The notes: generated from the sequence alone by a model not told the origin. A stretch of DNA of 64,000 bases from Kitasatospora sp. NBC_00240 (GCF_026342405.1 NZ_JAPEMU010000001.1:9319458-9383457), one strand, 5' to 3'. Numbered from the stretch's first letter, positions 32,514-40,914 are shown. Translations and numbers: made by a program.

Positions 32514-33776
32514 TTGCCTGTTCGCCGCATACTCGAATTCGCCGCCGTCGCCACGCTCACGTCCTCCGTGGGACTGGCCGGCGCCGACGCCTCCACCGCC
32601 TTTGCCGCCGGGTCCCCGTCGCCCGACACCGCGTGGGCGGGGGCCGCCCTGGGCCGTCATCTCGACCTGTGGATGGTCGGTGTACCGAGGACATTCGTCG
32701 CCGGCGGGGACGTCCGCGAATTCTCCCTCAGGATCGACAACCGCGCGGGCAACGACTTCGTCGCCCTTCCGCTGCTCGAATTCCGGAGCAGCAGCGGAAT
32801 TCTGAGCCCCGCGGCCGTCCACGTCGAGTACCAGCCGCTCGGCACCCGCGCCTGGCTGCCCGCCTCCGTGGCCCCCGGCGGCGGCGCCGACGGACGCCCG
32901 GACGGCGGCGCGCTGTTCCTGCTGGGCGCCCAGGACCCGGCCGGCCACCCGTCCGACGACGCGCTGCTCGCCGTCAGGAAGTCCAGGAACGTGTCCGTCA
33001 AGGTGCGCGCCTCCTTCACCGCCGACGCCCCCCAGGGCCCGGCCGGCGTGGTGCCGGTCCTCTTCTCCACACCGCTCGACGACCGGACCGGGGAGCCGGT
33101 GGGCGTCGGGAGCTACGCCTGCGAGTGCGTCATCGGCGCCGGATTCACCATCAAGGCACCCGCCCCCGTCGTCACGTCGAGCCCCAGCCCGAGCCCGAGC
33201 CCGGTGAAGTCGACCCCGGCGGCACCCGCTTCGACCCGGCCCGCCGCGAGCCCCAGCCCCAGCCCTACCCCGAGCAGGAGTACGAGCCCCGGCCCGAGCC
33301 CGAGCCCGAGCGCGGTGACAACGGCCCCGTCCAGCCCGACACCCAGCACGGTCAAGTCGGCCACCGCAGCCGGGAGTCCGAGCCCGAGCGCGGTCAGGTC
33401 CGCCTCATCCGCCGGCCCCGCCCCGGCTTCAGCCACAGCCACAGCCACAGCCACAGCCACAGCCACAGCCACAGCCACAGCCACAGCCACAGCCTCGGCC
33501 TCGGCCTCGCCGCAGCCGGTCACCACCCCGATCGACCCCGACCAGTTGCCGATCGCCTTCCCCGTCAGCCTCCCCGCCCTCCCTCCGCTGCAGATCACCC
33601 CCGCCGCGGTCGCCAGGGCGAAGGCCACCGCCGACACCCTGGAGCGCGACCTCGCCCAGACCGGCGCCGACGGCAGCACCCTGCTGACGGCAGCCGCCGG
33701 CGCCACCGCGCTCGCCCTCGGCACCGGCACCCTGGTGCTGCTGCGCCGCCGCAGGTCCGCGGCCCGGCACGGCTGA
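32514..33776 (+). CDS. LAxTG sortase-anchored surface protein
   Basis: A 420-aa secreted protein. A signal peptide (V-R-R-I-L-E-F-A-A-V-A-T-L-T-S-S-V-G) ends near A-F-A-A-G. A beta-rich domain of about 170 residues follows (R-E-F-S-L-R-I-D-N-R-A-G-N-D-F-V-A-L, V-H-V-E-Y). A Ser/Pro/Thr/Ala stalk of about 130 residues includes a run of alternating Ala-Thr coded by a hexamer repeat. The C-terminus has L-A-Q-T-G (380-384), a hydrophobic helix and R-R-R-R. LAxTG fits class E sortases of Streptomyces, so it is probably linked to peptidoglycan. The start is TTG at 32514 with GAGG 11 bases before. No sortase gene is in the window. Confidence 0.85.
   Translation: MPVRRILEFAAVATLTSSVGLAGADASTAFAAGSPSPDTAWAGAALGRHLDLWMVGVPRTFVAGGDVREFSLRIDNRAGNDFVALPLLEFRSSSGILSPAAVHVEYQPLGTRAWLPASVAPGGGADGRPDGGALFLLGAQDPAGHPSDDALLAVRKSRNVSVKVRASFTADAPQGPAGVVPVLFSTPLDDRTGEPVGVGSYACECVIGAGFTIKAPAPVVTSSPSPSPSPVKSTPAAPASTRPAASPSPSPTPSRSTSPGPSPSPSAVTTAPSSPTPSTVKSATAAGSPSPSAVRSASSAGPAPASATATATATATATATATATATASASASPQPVTTPIDPDQLPIAFPVSLPALPPLQITPAAVARAKATADTLERDLAQTGADGSTLLTAAAGATALALGTGTLVLLRRRRSAARHG
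33432..33493. repeat. GCCACA hexamer microsatellite, about 10 copies
   Basis: An in-frame run of GCCACA coding for alternating Ala and Thr in the stalk of the sortase substrate. Copy-number change would alter stalk length without breaking the frame. Confidence 0.9.
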
Positions 33777-33988
33777 ACCGCCCCGGCCCGCGCAACCCGC
33801 CCCCGTCCCCGTCCGTCCCCGTCCGGCCCCGTCCGGCCCCGCCCCCGTCCCCGTCCGTCCCCGTCCGGCATCGCCCGGAGCGGCCCGGAGCGCACCGCGT
33901 GCGGCACCGCATCCGGCACCGCTGCGCCAGCGCGAGGAGCCGCCGTGCTCCGTCGAGGCACCCCCCAGCATCCGACGTAAGGAGAACC

Positions 33989-35446
33989 GTGTCAGAGCCC
34001 GTCTCGTGGAACGCGTTCAGGCCGAACGTGAGCGCGTCCCCCGCCGGAGTTCCTCAGGGGGAGGGCGGGGAGCGCGCCGCCGTCGACCTCCGGGCGTCCG
34101 GGCCCGTCCCGGTGCCGGGCGTTCGGCCCGCGTCGGACGGGTCGCCCGGTCGCCCGGGCGAACGGTCGCCCGCCGATGCCGGCGTCGCCGTCCGTACGCC
34201 CCCGGGTGTCGCCGTCCGTCCGTCCGAGGGCGGTCAGGTGCTTGAGCCGTCGACCGTCCGCACCCGCCGGGAGGCGATGGTCCTGCGGGCCGTCCTGGCG
34301 GCTCCCGAGGACTGTCGGGTGGCCCTGCTGCGTGCCGCACTGGCGGCGGCGCAGCGGGGGGACCCGGGCCCGGGGGCGAGTACGGGCGGGCTGTCCGGCG
34401 CCCCGGGCCGCTCCCGCTTCGAGGACGAGGTGGACGAGGTGCGCGCGCGGTTGGTCCGGATCGCCGATCAGGCGTGCCGGCAGGTGGCGACGGCGCTGGG
34501 CGAGGCCGCGGGCCGGCGGGAGGACGCGCCGTCACCGCCCCCTTCGGGGCGCGGTGGCTGCCTGCTCTGTGTCGGGCCCGAGGGCGCGACGGGCCTGCGG
34601 CCCGGGGCGGCGCGCGGCGCGGCGCTGCCTCCCGGGCCGGCCGCGCAGGCCGACCCGCCCGCAGGCGCAGGCGCAGGCGCAGGCGCGGACGCAGGCACGG
34701 AGACGGAGACGGCCAGGGAAGCAGAACCGGGCACGGGCACGGGCGCGGGCACGGGCGCGGGTACGGGGTCGGGGGGCGGGCAGGGGCCGGAGGAGGACAC
34801 GCTCGTCCTGGGTGTCGTCCGGGCGCCGCTCGCGTCGCCGGTGCGGGAGAGGGTGACCCCGCTGAGGGTCCCGCCGGCGGCCGTGTGGCGGTTGCCGCGA
34901 CGCGCGACGGTCTGGGTGCTCGCCGCGTCGGCCGCGGCCGGCGCCGTCGTGGCACTGGCGGTGGCTCCGGGGCACGAGGGCGGGGGAAACGGCCGGCGCA
35001 GCTTCGGGCCGACGGCCCCGCAGCGGCCCGCAGAGCCTTCTCCGCCCGCCGCGGCGGCCGCGGTGTCGGGTTCGCCGACCGGCGCGGTCCACTCCGATCC
35101 CCCCGGTCAGGTGGAGGTGCCGCCCGCGGCGCAGAGCGCCGGTCCCACGGGCGTCGCCGAGACGTCCGTGAGCCCGCGGCCGTCCTCGCCGCCCGCCTCC
35201 CGGGGCCCGGCCGCGACGTCCGTGAGCCCGCGGCCGGTGCCGGCGGTCACCGGGCTCCCGCCGGTCGTCCGCGACGCGCCGCCCTCGCCGCGCGCCCCGT
35301 CCGTCCCGACGGCGGCGCCGTCCAGCCGGCAGCCGACGTCCTCCCCGAGCAGCGCGCCGCCCGCCCCCTCGCCCTCCTCCGCCGGCACCACGGGGACGCC
35401 CCCGCCCGGGAGTTCCCCGCCCGCTGAACGACCCGGGGACCGCTGA
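33989..35446 (+). CDS. single-pass membrane protein, possibly linked to the sigma factor
   Basis: A 485-aa protein from GTG 33989 behind AAGGAGAA. The cytoplasmic half has a helical stretch (R-E-A-M-V-L-R-A-V-L-A-A-P-E-D-C-R-V-A-L-L) and a C-L-L-C motif in a disordered, Gly/Ala/Thr-repeat region. One membrane helix lies near residue 310 (V-W-V-L-A-A-S-A-A-A-G-A-V-V-A-L-A-V). The outer 160 residues are a Pro/Ser tail with a duplicated E/A-T-S-V-S-P-R-P segment. The topology resembles membrane anti-sigma or signalling proteins, and it is convergent with the ECF sigma gene. No known domain was recognised. Confidence 0.6.
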   Translation: MSEPVSWNAFRPNVSASPAGVPQGEGGERAAVDLRASGPVPVPGVRPASDGSPGRPGERSPADAGVAVRTPPGVAVRPSEGGQVLEPSTVRTRREAMVLRAVLAAPEDCRVALLRAALAAAQRGDPGPGASTGGLSGAPGRSRFEDEVDEVRARLVRIADQACRQVATALGEAAGRREDAPSPPPSGRGGCLLCVGPEGATGLRPGAARGAALPPGPAAQADPPAGAGAGAGADAGTETETAREAEPGTGTGAGTGAGTGSGGGQGPEEDTLVLGVVRAPLASPVRERVTPLRVPPAAVWRLPRRATVWVLAASAAAGAVVALAVAPGHEGGGNGRRSFGPTAPQRPAEPSPPAAAAAVSGSPTGAVHSDPPGQVEVPPAAQSAGPTGVAETSVSPRPSSPPASRGPAATSVSPRPVPAVTGLPPVVRDAPPSPRAPSVPTAAPSSRQPTSSPSSAPPAPSPSSAGTTGTPPPGSSPPAERPGDR

Positions 35447-35478
35447 AGCCCCCGGGGACCGCCCGGCGCCGGCCGTCC

Positions 35479-35632
35479 CCGGGCCGGGCGGTTCCGGCGT
35501 CGGCGGTTCCCGGGCCGGGCCCCTCGCGGTCGGGCGGTCCCCGGGCCGGGCCCCTCGCGGTCGGGCGGTTCCCGGGCCGGGCGGTTCCGGCGTCGGCCCT
35601 CCCCGGGCCGGGCCCCTCGCGGTCGGGGAAGG
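35479..35632. repeat. tandem GC repeats between convergent genes
   Basis: Repeats of CCGGGCCGGGCCCCTCGCGG joined by TCGGGCGGTTC or GGTTCCGGCGTCGG, about 4 units. They are strongly hairpin-forming and could terminate both flanking genes. Confidence 0.75.
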
Positions 35633-35642
35633 GGTGTCGGGC

Positions 35643-37454
35643 TCAGAGCAGGAACGTCACCTGGTCCTTGCACGTGGCGTCGGTGGCGCAGGTCGCGGGG
35701 TGGAGCACGAGCACGTCGTCGTCGCTCCCGTCCCGCGCGGCGCCCAGGAGCTGCCCCGTGTCGACGTGTCGCAGGGCGACGTCCTTCCCCCCGAGGGAGA
35801 CCGTCTGCCATTCCTCCTTGGTGCCGCTGCCGCAGGTGCCCTCCACCGCCGGGCCGGACCCGCTGCCGGGCCGCAGGCACCCGCCGTTGCCCGCGCTGAC
35901 CACCCGCAGCCGTCCGCCGGACGGACCCGGCCGCAGGTACCAGCGCTGGTCCGTCGTCGACTCGCACGGGACGAAGTAGGGGGCGGAGCCCTCCACGCTC
36001 TCGTAGCCCTCCACGCTCACGCAGGACTTCTGCGCCGCGAACCGCAGCTCGACCACCTGGTCACCGGGCTGGCTCGGGGCCGGCGTCGTCCCCGCGGAGA
36101 TGGTCGCGCTCAGCCCGCCGCCCTTGGCCGCCGGCGCGCGGGAGGCCGCCCCGGTGGTGGCACGCGCACCCGCGGTGGCCCGGCCGGTCGCGGGGCCGCC
36201 CGAGGACGTCGGGGCCACGGCGGGCGTGGGGCCGCCCGAGGACGTCGGGGCCACGGCGGGCACGGGGTCGGCCTGGGCCGGCGCGACCACGGGGCTCACG
36301 CTCGCTGCGCCGGGCGCCGCCGCGGCCGCCGCCCGCCCGCCGCCGGCCGGCGCAGCCGCGGGGCGGGGGTGGGAGGCCGAGGCCCCCAGGGCGGCCGCGA
36401 CGACGGCGCCGACCGCGACCGCGGCCACCCCGGCCACCGTCTTCCCAGCCACCGTCTTCCCGGCCACGGCCTTCGCGCCGAGGCCCGCCGGCGGCGCGCC
36501 GGCGCCCGCCGCCGCACCGGCCGGCACGGCGCCCCCCGACACCGCCGCCAGGTAGTCGTGCCCGCCGCCCCACGGGAGGAAGGCGGCCAGGCCCACCGCC
36601 CGCAGCCGCCGGTTGACGTCCCGCATCTCCTCCACGCAGGACCGGCACCGCTCGCACCCGTCGAGATGCCGTACCAGGCTCCGGGGCTGCCGCTGCTCGG
36701 GGCGCCGCACCAGCGCCGCCAGCCGGTCCGCGTAGGCCCGGCACTCCGGCGAGGCGTCGGCCCGGCGCACGTGCGCGCTCAGGTACGCCTCGCGCAGCCC
36801 CTCCCGGGCCCGCGAAACCAGCGACGACACCCCACTGGGCGTCAGACCGAGCAGCGGCGCGATCCGCTCGGGCGCCTGCTGCTCGACCACCGCGTGCCAC
36901 AGCACCGTCCGCCACCGCTCCGGCAGCTCCCCGAACGCGGCCGCCACCAACCGGTGCTCGGCGCCGGCGGCCAGCAATTCGTCGGGGGTCGGCGTCTCGT
37001 CCTGCCGGTCCGCCCAGTCGCCGAAGTCGGCCGTGAGCAGGGTCCGGCGCTGCGCCGTGCTCCAGGCGACGGCCGTGTTGCGGACGACGGTGAGCAGGTA
37101 GCGCCGCCAGCTCTGGTCCGGGCCGGCGCCGCTGCGGACGGCCTGGAGGGTGAGGGCGAAAGCCTCGCTCGCCAGGTCCTCGGCACCCTCGGCGGTGCGC
37201 GTCAGCGTACGGGCGTAGGCGGTGGCCGCACCGTGATGACGCTCGTACAGCTCGGCGACGACGCCCTCCTCCCCGGCCCGCACCCGCGCGGTGAGCCGCT
37301 CGTCGCTCTCCGGCGCCTCGGCACCGGCCGGCCGCTGCGCCTGCGGGCCGGCCGGCGGTGTCGGTCCGGACGGCGGTGCTGGTGCGGAGGCCGGTGCGGG
37401 TTCCGGAGCCGGGGCACCGGGGTGGTGTGGCGAGGGCGACGGACGGCGCGGCAT
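35643..37454 (-). CDS. ECF sigma factor fused to zinc-finger, membrane helix and lectin domain
   Basis: A 603-aa fusion. A Pro/Ala lead of 50 residues comes first. Sigma region 2 covers about 55-135 (Y-E-R-H-H-G-A-A-T-A-Y-A, A-E-D-L-A-S-E-A-F) and region 4 about 165-225 (L-P-E-R-W-R-T-V-L-W, I-A-P-L-L-G-L-T-P-S-G-V-S). Next is a zinc-finger like anti-sigma ZAS domains (H263, C267, C270 in H-L-D-G-C-E-R-C). A membrane helix follows near 340 (G-V-A-A-V-A-V-G-A-V-V-A-A-A-L-G), then a Pro/Ala/Thr stalk with V-A-P-T-S-S-G-G-P repeats. The last 150 residues look ricin-like (K-S-C-V-S-V-E-G-Y, D-Q-R-W-Y-L-R-P, G-G-C-L-R-P-G-S-G). It may be a sigma factor tethered to the membrane and released on sensing an outside sugar; release is inference. 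Confidence 0.85.
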   Translation of the reverse strand: MPRRPSPSPHHPGAPAPEPAPASAPAPPSGPTPPAGPQAQRPAGAEAPESDERLTARVRAGEEGVVAELYERHHGAATAYARTLTRTAEGAEDLASEAFALTLQAVRSGAGPDQSWRRYLLTVVRNTAVAWSTAQRRTLLTADFGDWADRQDETPTPDELLAAGAEHRLVAAAFGELPERWRTVLWHAVVEQQAPERIAPLLGLTPSGVSSLVSRAREGLREAYLSAHVRRADASPECRAYADRLAALVRRPEQRQPRSLVRHLDGCERCRSCVEEMRDVNRRLRAVGLAAFLPWGGGHDYLAAVSGGAVPAGAAAGAGAPPAGLGAKAVAGKTVAGKTVAGVAAVAVGAVVAAALGASASHPRPAAAPAGGGRAAAAAAPGAASVSPVVAPAQADPVPAVAPTSSGGPTPAVAPTSSGGPATGRATAGARATTGAASRAPAAKGGGLSATISAGTTPAPSQPGDQVVELRFAAQKSCVSVEGYESVEGSAPYFVPCESTTDQRWYLRPGPSGGRLRVVSAGNGGCLRPGSGSGPAVEGTCGSGTKEEWQTVSLGGKDVALRHVDTGQLLGAARDGSDDDVLVLHPATCATDATCKDQVTFLL

Positions 37455-37875
37455 GGGGGTCCCTGTGACTGGCGGCTTGGACGGGTCGAGGTGTTACGCC
37501 CATCCAAGAGGGCCGGGCCGCTGTCCCGTCCCGGTGCGTGGCCGGATCGTTACCTCCGGCCTGCGGACGGGCCCCGAGCGGGCGTTCCCGACTCTCCCCG
37601 GGCCGCTTTGGACGGGCCGGTGGGCCGGGCCGCCGACGGTGGGTCACCGATCCGCCGCGCGCGTCTGCGGCGGTGCCGGAGGAACCGTCGCCCCGCCTTC
37701 GCCGTCGCCCCGCCGGCCCCCGTCCTTCCCGGGGCGCCGGGCCGGACCCGGGCGGACGGACGCTCCGTCAGTACGTCAGTACGTCAGTACGTCCGGACGG
37801 CCCGTCAGCCTGCCCGGACGGCCCGCCCGGTCGGACCGGTGCTCCCCGCGAGGGGCGGCCCCGCCCCGCCGACCC
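37455..37875. other. intergenic region, nothing convincing
   Basis: About 420 bases upstream of the sigma gene and of the operon at 37930. It includes a triple GTCAGTAC direct repeat at about 37766-37790. No gene is supported. Confidence 0.45.
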
Positions 37876-37904
37876 ACCCTTGTCAAGGAAGTCTTGACAA
37901 GGGT
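37876..37904. promoter_or_regulatory. operator 1 of the membrane/HTH operon
   Basis: ACCCTTGTCAAG-GAAGT-CTTGACAAGGGT, a perfect inverted repeat with 12-bp arms. Its right arm contains TTGACA, usable as a -35 box. Confidence 0.75.
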
Positions 37905-37908
37905 GAGG

Positions 37909-37929
37909 GTGTCAAGGTTTCCTTGACAC
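37909..37929. promoter_or_regulatory. operator 2 abutting the start codon
   Basis: GTGTCAAGG-TTT-CCTTGACAC, a perfect inverted repeat with 9-bp arms ending at the base before the ATG at 37930. It shares the GTCAAG core with operator 1. Bound protein would block transcription or translation start. Confidence 0.75.
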
Positions 37930-38262
37930 ATGCCGATCCTGACGCCGTCGACGACGCCCCACCCCGTGCCTGCCCCCGCCCTGCCGGCCCTCGTCCCGCT
38001 GACGGTGATCCTGCCGGCCCTCACCGGCCTGTTCGCCGACCGGCTCGGCACACCGGCATCGATCGCCCTGATCGGCGCGGACCTCGCGTTCATCGCCGCC
38101 GCCGGCACCCTGGTCGCCCGCCGCAAGGCCGGGACCACGACCGGCGCCACCGGCACGCGCGCCACCGACCGGGCCCGACGCGACCAGGCCCGACGCGACC
38201 AGGAGACCCTCGACCGCCTCGAACCCCTGCGCCCCACCACCCCCGGGAGCACCACGCGATGA
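37930..38262 (+). CDS. small membrane protein of a coupled operon
   Basis: A 110-aa protein with two membrane segments: L-P-A-L-V-P-L-T-V-I-L-P-A-L-T-G-L-F-A, then I-A-L-I-G-A-D-L-A-F-I-A-A-A-G-T-L-V-A. A hydrophilic tail with D-R-A-R-R-D-Q-A-R-R-D-Q-E repeats follows, perhaps a short coiled coil. The ATG lies directly against a palindrome and no clear ribosome site is visible, so the transcript may be leaderless or translation may depend on the palindrome being unbound. Its stop overlaps the next start by ATGA. Function unknown. Confidence 0.65.
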   Translation: MPILTPSTTPHPVPAPALPALVPLTVILPALTGLFADRLGTPASIALIGADLAFIAAAGTLVARRKAGTTTGATGTRATDRARRDQARRDQETLDRLEPLRPTTPGSTTR

Positions 38263-38858
38263 ACGACGAACCACTGCTCGGCCCCGAGGAGATCACCCGG
38301 ATCCGGGAAGGCATCGCCGCCACCGTCCTCGCCGCCCCCGAAGGCCTGGCCGACTCCCTCGAACACGACCCCGCCGGCTACCTGCGCCTGGTGGACGCCA
38401 CCCGCGTCGGCGCCGAGGAGAGCAGCCGACTGCTCCGCGAGGCGGTCCAGGGCGCCCGGGCCGCCGGCCACAGCTGGGACACCGTCGGACGCGTCCTGGG
38501 AGTCAGCCGCCAGGCCGCCCAGCAACGCTTCACCGACAAGGGCGCGAACGCCGCCCCGCCCCACCCGGCCACCACCGGCCCCCACGACCCCGAACGCCGC
38601 ATCCTGACCCCGCTCACCGCCTTCAACGAGATGGCCGCCCTCACGGAGGCCGGCCGCGACGGCTGGCACCTGGTCGGCTACGGAGCCTGGTACCACGAGG
38701 TCGAAGCCTCCGAACACCCCTGGGAGCACTGCCGCGTCACCCTCGCGGCCCTCGGCCGCCACCGCCGCATGGAGGCGGAGGGCTGGATCCCCGTCGGCGC
38801 CGGCTGGTTCCCCTGGCGGTACTACAAGCGCCCCCTGACGCCCACCGGGAAGCAGTAG
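38259..38858 (+). CDS. HTH protein related in its motif to RheA
   Basis: A 199-aa protein coupled by ATGA to the membrane protein. Residues about 55-90 contain A-A-G-H-S-W-D-T-V-G-R-V-L-G-V-S-R-Q-A-A-Q-Q-R-F, an HTH of the same type as in the RheA-like protein at 5347 (there T-W-A-D-L then A-S-R-Q-A-A-E-N-R-Y). The C-terminal part has N-E-M-A-A-L-T-E-A-G-R-D-G-W-H-L-V-G-Y-G-A-W-Y-H-E-V-E, resembling short sensor-like domains such as DUF4177. The two TTGTCAAG palindromes upstream are its probable operators, implying autorepression. Signal unknown. Confidence 0.7.
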   Translation: MNDEPLLGPEEITRIREGIAATVLAAPEGLADSLEHDPAGYLRLVDATRVGAEESSRLLREAVQGARAAGHSWDTVGRVLGVSRQAAQQRFTDKGANAAPPHPATTGPHDPERRILTPLTAFNEMAALTEAGRDGWHLVGYGAWYHEVEASEHPWEHCRVTLAALGRHRRMEAEGWIPVGAGWFPWRYYKRPLTPTGKQ

Positions 38859-38898
38859 CCCCGACCCCGACCGCAGGAGCGCCGCCCACCACTTCGTG

Positions 38899-39010
38899 AT
38901 GATCATCGATGGAACGCTGGTAGGACTGCGCCCGCTGCGCCCCGAGGACGCGCAGCACCACACCCGGTGGCGCAACGACCCGGACGTGGTGCACCGGGCG
39001 GCCGCGGGCG
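38899..39010 (+). pseudogene. N-terminal remnant of a GNAT acetyltransferase
   Basis: ATG at 38899 begins I-I-D-G-T-L-V-G-L-R-P-L-R-P-E-D-A-Q-H-H-T-R-W-R-N-D-P-D-V, the standard opening of RimJ/RimL-like N-acetyltransferases. After about 37 codons it runs into tandem repeats and ends at 39150. The acetyl-CoA site is gone, so it is inactive. Confidence 0.65.
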
Positions 39011-39020
39011 ACGCCGGCGC

Positions 39021-39086
39021 CGGTCCCGGACCCCGGTGCGCACGGTCCCGGACCCCGGTCCGTACGGTCCCGGACCCCGGTCCGTA
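39021..39086. repeat. 22-bp tandem repeat, 3 copies
   Basis: The unit CGGTCCCGGACCCCGGTCCGTA occurs three times, the first with two changes. Each holds the imperfect palindrome GGTCCCGGACC. It lies at the break point of the acetyltransferase remnant. Confidence 0.8.
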
Positions 39087-39455
39087 CGGCCCCGGGTCAG
39101 GGGAGCACGGCCGCAACCGGCCGCCCTCCGCGGACGTCCGTAGCTCATGACGACGAGGCGATGGCCGCGCCAGGGTGCGGCCGGTGCCCGTACGACCTTG
39201 CCGGGGGGGCATGGTGACGCAGGGGACGTCCCGGCACCGGACCGGTCAACCGCAGGACCCTGACCCTGGCCCTGACCCGGATCCGCGGCGGCCCGCGGCC
39301 CGGGAGGGGCAGACCCTCCCGGGCGCGCGGCGCCCCGCTGCGCCGTCGCCGGACCGGGCGGTGCGAGCCCCGCGATGCCCCGGCCCGCTCCTGGGCGGAG
39401 CGGTCGGAGCGGTCGGAGCGGGCGGAGCAGGCCGCCGGGGGCGGTGGGCGAGGTG

Positions 39456-40091
39456 ATGGACCATTCCGCGCTGGTCCACCGGCTGGACGGCAGGAGCGCC
39501 GAGGTCACGGTCAGGAGTTTCTGCCGGGGCGCCGAGCTGGCGCAGCAGCTCCGGGCGGCGGGCCTGTACGGGTACCGCCTGCAGCGCCACGACCCCGGTG
39601 TGCTGCCCGGCCTGGCCGGGCCGCGACTGTACCTGGTCCTCGACCCGGACCCGGCCGCCCAGCGGCGGGCCGCCTGGATGCGCCGGCCGGACCTGCGCCC
39701 GGGCGCCGTTGCCCCGGTGCGGTGGGGGACGAACCGGGTGGGGGAGTGGCCGCCGGTGTGGATGCCGCCCGGACGCCCCGCCCCCCGACGCTCCGAGCCG
39801 GTCCGACCGGTGTGCCGGGCCTGCCGCTCGGGGCCCGGTCGGGGGGCGACCGTCCTTCCCGGTGGCGGCCGGCGGCCCGGACCGGCGCGTGGTGTCAGTC
39901 CTCGTCCGGGACGGCCGTCCGTGCGCCGTCCGGATCCGGCGGGGCGGCGCCGTCCGTGGTCGTCGGCATCGCGTGGAGGATCTCGCGGGCCTGTTCCGCG
40001 GCGCGGGCGATGCTCTCGGAGACGAAGTCGAGGAAGCGGGCGACGTTTTCGAGGCGGGCGCCGGCGGGGGTGTCGGAGCCGAAGACGCTGA
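39456..40091 (+). CDS. hypothetical protein, C-terminal end doubtful
   Basis: ATG at 39456 behind GCGAGG opens a frame whose first 110 codons look real: L-V-H-R-L-D-G-R-S-A-E-V-T-V-R-S-F, then A-A-G-L-Y-G-Y-R-L-Q-R-H and R-L-Y-L-V-L-D-P-D-P-A-A. After about V-W-M-P-P-G-R-P-A-P the sequence turns Arg/Pro-rich and overlaps the convergent regulator gene by 197 bases. The natural stop has therefore probably been lost. No family was recognised. Confidence 0.45.
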   Translation: MDHSALVHRLDGRSAEVTVRSFCRGAELAQQLRAAGLYGYRLQRHDPGVLPGLAGPRLYLVLDPDPAAQRRAAWMRRPDLRPGAVAPVRWGTNRVGEWPPVWMPPGRPAPRRSEPVRPVCRACRSGPGRGATVLPGGGRRPGPARGVSPRPGRPSVRRPDPAGRRRPWSSASRGGSRGPVPRRGRCSRRRSRGSGRRFRGGRRRGCRSRRR

Positions 40092-40671
40092 CGCCCTGCC
40101 GTGCGGTCTCGACGATCTGGGCGGTGGAGCGGGCGCTGGCCATCATCGACTGGTACCAGATGTCGTTGTCGACGATGTAGCGCTCACGGCGGCGTTCGTC
40201 GCGTTCCCGGCGGGCCATGCCCTGGCCTTCGAGGAACGTGATCGACTTGGAGACGGACGCCGGGCTGACCTGGAGACGCTGGGTGAGTTCGGCCGAGGTG
40301 AGGCTGCCCGTGTCGGAGAGCAGGAGGCCGGTCATCACCCGGGCCGTCATCTGGGGCATGCCCGACTGCATCATGACGGTCGTGAAGACCTCCTCGTACT
40401 GGCGCACGGCCTCGGCGTCGCGCCCGTGGGCCTGCGGGAGCGCCTCCGACCCCCGGGGGGCTGCCTGCCTGCGCCGGTGGGCGCGGTGCTCGGTGGCCCG
40501 GTGGGCGAGGTCGGCGCGGTAGCCGGTGGGGCCGCCGTTGCGCATCACCTCGCGCGTGATCGTCGAGGTGGGGCGGTCGAGGCGTCTGGCGATCTCGGCG
40601 TAGGCGAGGCCGTCGGCCAGTCCCAGCGCGATCTGCTGACGTTCCTGCTGGGTGAGCCTGCCTCCCGGCAT
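39895..40671 (-). CDS. regulator with IS30-like HTH and GbsR/MarR-like domain
   Basis: A 258-aa protein with two DNA-binding parts. Residues about 5-50 form an HTH like that of IS30 transposases (L-T-Q-Q-E-R-Q-Q-I-A-L-G-L-A-D, A-E-I-A-R-R-L-D-R-P-T-S-T-I-T-R-E-V). Residues about 85-175 form a winged helix of GbsR/MarR type (L-T-S-A-E-L-T-Q-R-L-Q-V-S-P-A-S-V-S-K-S, then R-R-R-E-R-Y-I-V-D). A helical tail follows. Such proteins sit next to DUF4097 genes in several actinomycetes. It is divergent from one here, across a gap with TTGCAA/GCAACG palindromes. Confidence 0.75.
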   Translation of the reverse strand: MPGGRLTQQERQQIALGLADGLAYAEIARRLDRPTSTITREVMRNGGPTGYRADLAHRATEHRAHRRRQAAPRGSEALPQAHGRDAEAVRQYEEVFTTVMMQSGMPQMTARVMTGLLLSDTGSLTSAELTQRLQVSPASVSKSITFLEGQGMARRERDERRRERYIVDNDIWYQSMMASARSTAQIVETARQGVSVFGSDTPAGARLENVARFLDFVSESIARAAEQAREILHAMPTTTDGAAPPDPDGARTAVPDED

Positions 40672-40768
40672 CGCGGTCTCCTTCGTCGTCCGTGGTGTCC
40701 CCGACTATAGCGTTCACGCTCATTCCATTGCAACGTCTTGATCGGGTTTGTTGCGTTACCCTTGAGGC

Positions 40769-40831
40769 CATTGCAATGAAATAGTGTCCTCGGCCTGCAG
40801 TGAAAGGCGCTGTGCGCAACGAATGCGTTGC
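40769..40831. promoter_or_regulatory. candidate operators of the divergent regulator/DUF4097 pair
   Basis: CATTGCAATG (40769-40778) is a perfect palindrome and GCAACG-AATG-CGTTGC (40816-40831) a perfect inverted repeat. Related GTTGCGTTAC (about 40750) and GAACGCAACG (about 40841) half-sites flank them in this unusually A+T-rich 243-bp gap. Confidence 0.6.
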
Positions 40832-40914
40832 CAGATCTATGAACGCAACGTAGCTTTTCCCTCATCGGAAACAGCGGGCCGACGGAGCGCCCGCCACCGA
40901 CGAAGGAGACGGCG

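Noticed and set aside
32255..33988. N-terminal 578 codons of a 1063-codon plus frame
   Set aside because: Out of frame with the sortase substrate. Only the part after GTG 33989, with its own ribosome site, is protein-like.
37766..37790. attachment site at the GTCAGTAC triple repeat
   Set aside because: No integrase, tRNA or second copy at an element border was found.
35634..38858. 1074-codon plus-strand frame
   Set aside because: Antisense over the sigma factor for most of its length. Only the last 200 codons, beginning at ATG 38259, are a gene.
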